From the NCBI GenBank assembly GCA_031285115.1, contig JAITWU010000262.1, positions 1 to 6,856 of the forward strand: a stretch of 6,856 nucleotides of DNA. The letters are read 5' to 3'. Source of the stretch: Azonexus sp. (GTDB lineage Bacteria > Pseudomonadota > Gammaproteobacteria > Burkholderiales > Rhodocyclaceae). A program made the position numbers and the translations under genes. How positions within the stretch are numbered: position 1 is the first letter of the stretch; each line of letters starts with the position of its first letter. Positions 4,139 through 6,856 of the stretch are shown here, in pieces. Under the pieces are notes generated by a model. It was not told the DNA's origin and did not search any database. It saw nothing but the letters and a program-made list of their open reading frames with translations.

Positions 4139-6856
4139 GTGACTGAGTTTGCCGATCCGTCGGCGGCGGCTTTGTCCTTGCCTTGCCCGTCGCCCCCATC
4201 GCCCCCGTCGTTGTTCCAGCGCGGGTTGCGCCTGCTCGGCTGGCTGGCTTTGGCTGCTCTGGCGCTGATGGCGCTGGTGGTGACGCTGTTGCGTTACGTG
4301 ATTCTGCCGCAAGTGGGCGCTTACAAGGCGGAGATCGAGGCCGCCGCCAGCGGCATCGCCGGGCGGCAGGTCAGCATTGGCCGGATCGACGCCCGCTGGC
4401 AGGGACTCAATCCCGATCTGGTGCTGGCTGATGTGCGTCTGCTCGATGCCGCTGGCGAGCCGGTTTTCACCCTTGCCCGCGTCGAAAGCGTTTTCTCCTG
4501 GCAGTCGCTGTGGCGCTGGCGGCCCGTGCTGGCGCTGCTGGCGTTTGACGGGCCGGTGCTGCACGTCCGCCGCGACGGCGCGGGGCATATCACCATTGCC
4601 GACATACCGGCTACTGTCGATGGTGACACGGGCTTCACCGATTGGGCGCTGGCGCAAAAGCGCATCCGCATCCGCGATGCGACCATCGTCTGGGATGACC
4701 AGTTGCGCGGCGCACCGCCGCTGGTTCTCGAAGATCTCCAGTTCGGCCTCGACAATCGGGGCCGGACGCACCGTTTTGGCCTTTCGGCCTTGCCGCCCAA
4801 GGCGCTGGCCGACCGTCTCGACCTGCGCGGCGAAATCACCGGCGACCCTGCCGACGCGCTGGAACAACTGGCGGGCAAGCTGTTCGTCCAGCTCGACTAC
4901 GCCGATCTCGCTGGCTGGCGGGCGTGGCTCGATTATCCCGTCGATCTGCCGCAAGGGCGCGGCGCGTTGCGGGTCTGGGGCGATCTGGCCGACGGCGGCG
5001 GCGCGCTGACGGCTGATCTGGCGCTGGAAGACCTGCGTTTGCGCCTCAAGCCGGATTTGCCGGAACTCGATCTGGACAATCTGCGTGGCCGTCTCGCCGG
5101 GCGTTACCAGAATGGCGCCTGGTCGCTGCGCGGAGAAAAGCTCGAACTGCTGACAAACCGGGGGGCGCGGATTGCGCCGACCGATTTTACCGTCGAGTGG
5201 ACGCAAAAGCCGTCGGCGCAGCCGGGCGGCAATCTGGTCGATGGCAAGGCCAGCGCCAGTTTCATTGATCTTGGCGTGCTGGCGGCGCTGGCTGAATATC
5301 TGCCGCTCGACGAGCGGAGCCGCCAGTTGCTGCGCCGCCACCGGCCCCAGGGGCAGGTGGCCGAATTGCGCGTCAGTTGGGGCCTGGCCGACGAGACGCT
5401 GCAACGCTACGCGGTCAAGGCCGCCTTTACCGGCCTCGGGATGCGGCCCGGCGGTTATTTTCCCGGCGGCAGCGGCCTTGGCGGGCGCGTCGACATGAAT
5501 GAGAAGGGCGGCGACCTGCGCCTCGACAATGGCCGTTCGAGCCTGTCGCTGCCAGCGGTTTTTCCCGAGGCGGAAATTCTTCTCGATACCTTGCGTGCCG
5601 AGGCGCAATGGACGGTCAATGGCGAGGAAATCGCCGTCCGCCTGCCGCGCCTTGAATTCGCCAGTCCTGACGCCGCGGGCGCAGCGCATGGCAGTTATCG
5701 CTTCACGGGCGCGGGGCCGGGCGTCATTGATCTCGAAGCCAGCGTGACGCGCGCCGTCGCCACTGCCGCCTGGCGCTACATGCCGCATGTCGTCAATGCC
5801 GACGCCCGCGCCTGGCTGCGCCGGGGGCTGACCGGCGGCCGCGCTTACGACGGCAAACTGGCGCTCAAAGGCAATCTTGCCGATTTTCCCTTCGCGGATG
5901 GCAAGAGCGGCCAGTTCAGCGTCACCGCCAGGGTCGCCGATGGCCGTGTCGATTATGCCGACGGCTGGCCGTTGATCGAGGGCATCGACGCCGACCTCGA
6001 ATTCGGCGTCGGCATGAAAATCACGGCTCACAGCGGCCACGTTCTCGGCGCGCGCTTGTCCGGCGTGACGGCGGTCATGCCCGATTTCAACGCCGCCGAC
6101 GAAAGGCTGCTGGTGCGCGGCGGGGCCGCCGGGCCGACCGGCGAATTCCTCGGCTTTATCGCCAAAAGCCCGGTGGCGGCGAGCATCGACCACTTTACCG
6201 ACGGCTTCACGGCCAAAGGCGACGGCCTGCTCGATCTCGAACTTGATCTGCCCGTGCGGCGTCTCGCAGAAAGCCGGGTGCGCGGCCACTATCGCTTGCG
6301 GAACAATGATCTCGAAGTCATTGATGGTCTGCCGCCGCTGCTTGGCGTGGGCGGCGCCATCGACTTCACCGAGTCCTCAGTGACGGCGCAAAACCTTGCC
6401 GGTCGGCTCTTCGGCGGGCCGTTCAAGGCGCAGATTGGCAATGTCGGCGGCAAGATCAAAATCGAGGCGGGCGGCGTCGCCAATATCGCCGAGGCTGGCA
6501 AACATTTCACCTGGCCGCTCGCTGGCAGACTGAGCGGCAGTTCGGCCTGGCGGGCGGCCATCGGCATCGACAAGGGCGATGTTCAGGTGGTCGTCAATTC
6601 CGATCTGATCGGCATTACCTCGGCGCTGCCGCCGCCGCTCAACAAGGGGGCGGCAGCGCCCTTGCCGCTGCGCCTCGAACAAACCCGTGTCGACGGCGGC
6701 GAGCAGTTCCGCCTCAGCCTCGGCGCGCTGGCCGGGGCGACGCTGACGCGCCGGGCTGGCAACTGGGAGCGCGGCGTGCTGGCGCTGGGCGAGAGCGAGG
6801 TCAAACTGCTCGATAAAACGCCGGATAAAACGCCAGATAAAGCGGCGGAAAATGGC
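4139..6856 (+). CDS. yhdP: YhdP-family AsmA-like envelope protein (TIGR02099), 3' end missing
   Basis: The frame runs 906 codons from GTG to the right edge without a stop. Family members are about 1,270 residues or longer, so roughly 350 or more are missing. In Escherichia coli, YhdP is an inner-membrane-anchored periplasmic protein that acts with TamB and YdbH in moving phospholipids to the outer membrane and maintaining its permeability barrier. Visible features are a Pro/Ser-rich cytoplasmic tail (15-24), one transmembrane segment (about 30-51), then a long beta-rich periplasmic region. Family-like stretches are GLNPDLVLADVRLLD (89-103), WQSLWRWRPVLALLAFDGP (121-139), and YMPHVVNADARAWLRRGLTGG (547-567) with GNLADFPF (578-585) and YADGWPLIEGID (606-617). 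The start is the weak point. GTG at 4139 is the only usual start codon after the in-frame TGA at 4103 and before the tail, but it has no clear Shine-Dalgarno; TTG at 4211 (residue 25) is an alternative. Close to the right edge is a short DKTP repeat. It is divergent from the toxin-antidote-glnE genes. Confidence 0.92.
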   Translation, partial: MTEFADPSAAALSLPCPSPPSPPSLFQRGLRLLGWLALAALALMALVVTLLRYVILPQVGAYKAEIEAAASGIAGRQVSIGRIDARWQGLNPDLVLADVRLLDAAGEPVFTLARVESVFSWQSLWRWRPVLALLAFDGPVLHVRRDGAGHITIADIPATVDGDTGFTDWALAQKRIRIRDATIVWDDQLRGAPPLVLEDLQFGLDNRGRTHRFGLSALPPKALADRLDLRGEITGDPADALEQLAGKLFVQLDYADLAGWRAWLDYPVDLPQGRGALRVWGDLADGGGALTADLALEDLRLRLKPDLPELDLDNLRGRLAGRYQNGAWSLRGEKLELLTNRGARIAPTDFTVEWTQKPSAQPGGNLVDGKASASFIDLGVLAALAEYLPLDERSRQLLRRHRPQGQVAELRVSWGLADETLQRYAVKAAFTGLGMRPGGYFPGGSGLGGRVDMNEKGGDLRLDNGRSSLSLPAVFPEAEILLDTLRAEAQWTVNGEEIAVRLPRLEFASPDAAGAAHGSYRFTGAGPGVIDLEASVTRAVATAAWRYMPHVVNADARAWLRRGLTGGRAYDGKLALKGNLADFPFADGKSGQFSVTARVADGRVDYADGWPLIEGIDADLEFGVGMKITAHSGHVLGARLSGVTAVMPDFNAADERLLVRGGAAGPTGEFLGFIAKSPVAASIDHFTDGFTAKGDGLLDLELDLPVRRLAESRVRGHYRLRNNDLEVIDGLPPLLGVGGAIDFTESSVTAQNLAGRLFGGPFKAQIGNVGGKIKIEAGGVANIAEAGKHFTWPLAGRLSGSSAWRAAIGIDKGDVQVVVNSDLIGITSALPPPLNKGAAAPLPLRLEQTRVDGGEQFRLSLGALAGATLTRRAGNWERGVLALGESEVKLLDKTPDKTPDKAAENG
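6812..6847 (+). repeat. Three tandem 12-base units inside yhdP
   Basis: GATAAAACGCCG (6812-6823), GATAAAACGCCA (6824-6835) and GATAAAGCGGCG (6836-6847) follow each other in frame and encode DKTP-DKTP-DKAA. The second copy differs from the first by one base and the third by two. The A-rich units stand out in a very GC-rich gene and encode a charged, probably flexible linker in the periplasmic part of YhdP. Confidence 0.75.

Noticed and set aside
3460..4146. A plus-strand frame across the toxin-antitoxin genes and the intergenic region
   Set aside because: It overlaps two well-supported minus-strand genes and shows no domain or ribosome site.
3953..6289. A 778-codon open frame on the minus strand opposite yhdP
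   Set aside because: Its composition (Ala/Gln/Arg/Gly-rich) and lack of motifs mark it as a shadow. The plus-strand frame has a transmembrane anchor and YhdP-family sequence.

Overview
The window comes from a GC-rich proteobacterium, most likely a betaproteobacterium of the Rhodocyclales type. This is inferred from the gene families, the composition and the divergent glnE / yhdP arrangement, which I recall as common in betaproteobacteria. No 16S rRNA or other marker is present to settle the genus.

Layout, left to right. (1) Positions 1-427, minus strand: a small secreted c-type cytochrome of the DUF1924 / SHP-like family. One base after its stop codon, the first nine codons of another minus-strand gene run off the left edge. 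(2) Positions 428-544: an intergenic region with a good ribosome binding site for the cytochrome. Further upstream it has a striking pair of GTTAAC half-sites one helical turn apart, a likely operator. (3) Positions 545-3304, minus strand: a complete glnE, the two-headed adenylyltransferase / adenylyl-removing enzyme of glutamine synthetase, with both catalytic halves intact. (4) Positions 3305-3939, minus strand: a type II toxin-antitoxin module of the HI1419/HI1420 type, with a RelE/HigB-fold killer protein followed by an XRE-like HTH antidote. The two genes share a 4-base ATGA overlap. (5) Positions 3940-4138: a divergent control region with a weak promoter for the toxin-antitoxin genes, a GC-rich inverted-repeat element, and a probable promoter and leader for the gene to the right. 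(6) Positions 4139-6856, plus strand: the first 906 codons of a YhdP-family (TIGR02099) AsmA-like envelope protein, open at the right edge.

The most unusual point is the junction of the toxin-antitoxin module with glnE. The antidote gene ends in TAG and the very next codon, in the same frame, is the TTG that opens the glnE frame. There is no intergenic DNA, no clear Shine-Dalgarno and no obvious internal promoter. glnE therefore looks like the third gene of a toxin-antitoxin-glnE operon, and its expression may depend on the autoregulated toxin-antitoxin promoter, on translational coupling, or even on amber readthrough. The module is clearly poorer in GC than its neighbours, which fits later insertion between glnE and yhdP.

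The genes otherwise serve separate roles: periplasmic redox or ligand binding (cytochrome), nitrogen control (glnE), growth control or stabilisation (toxin-antitoxin), and outer-membrane lipid homeostasis (yhdP). No tRNA, rRNA, CRISPR array or insertion sequence was seen.
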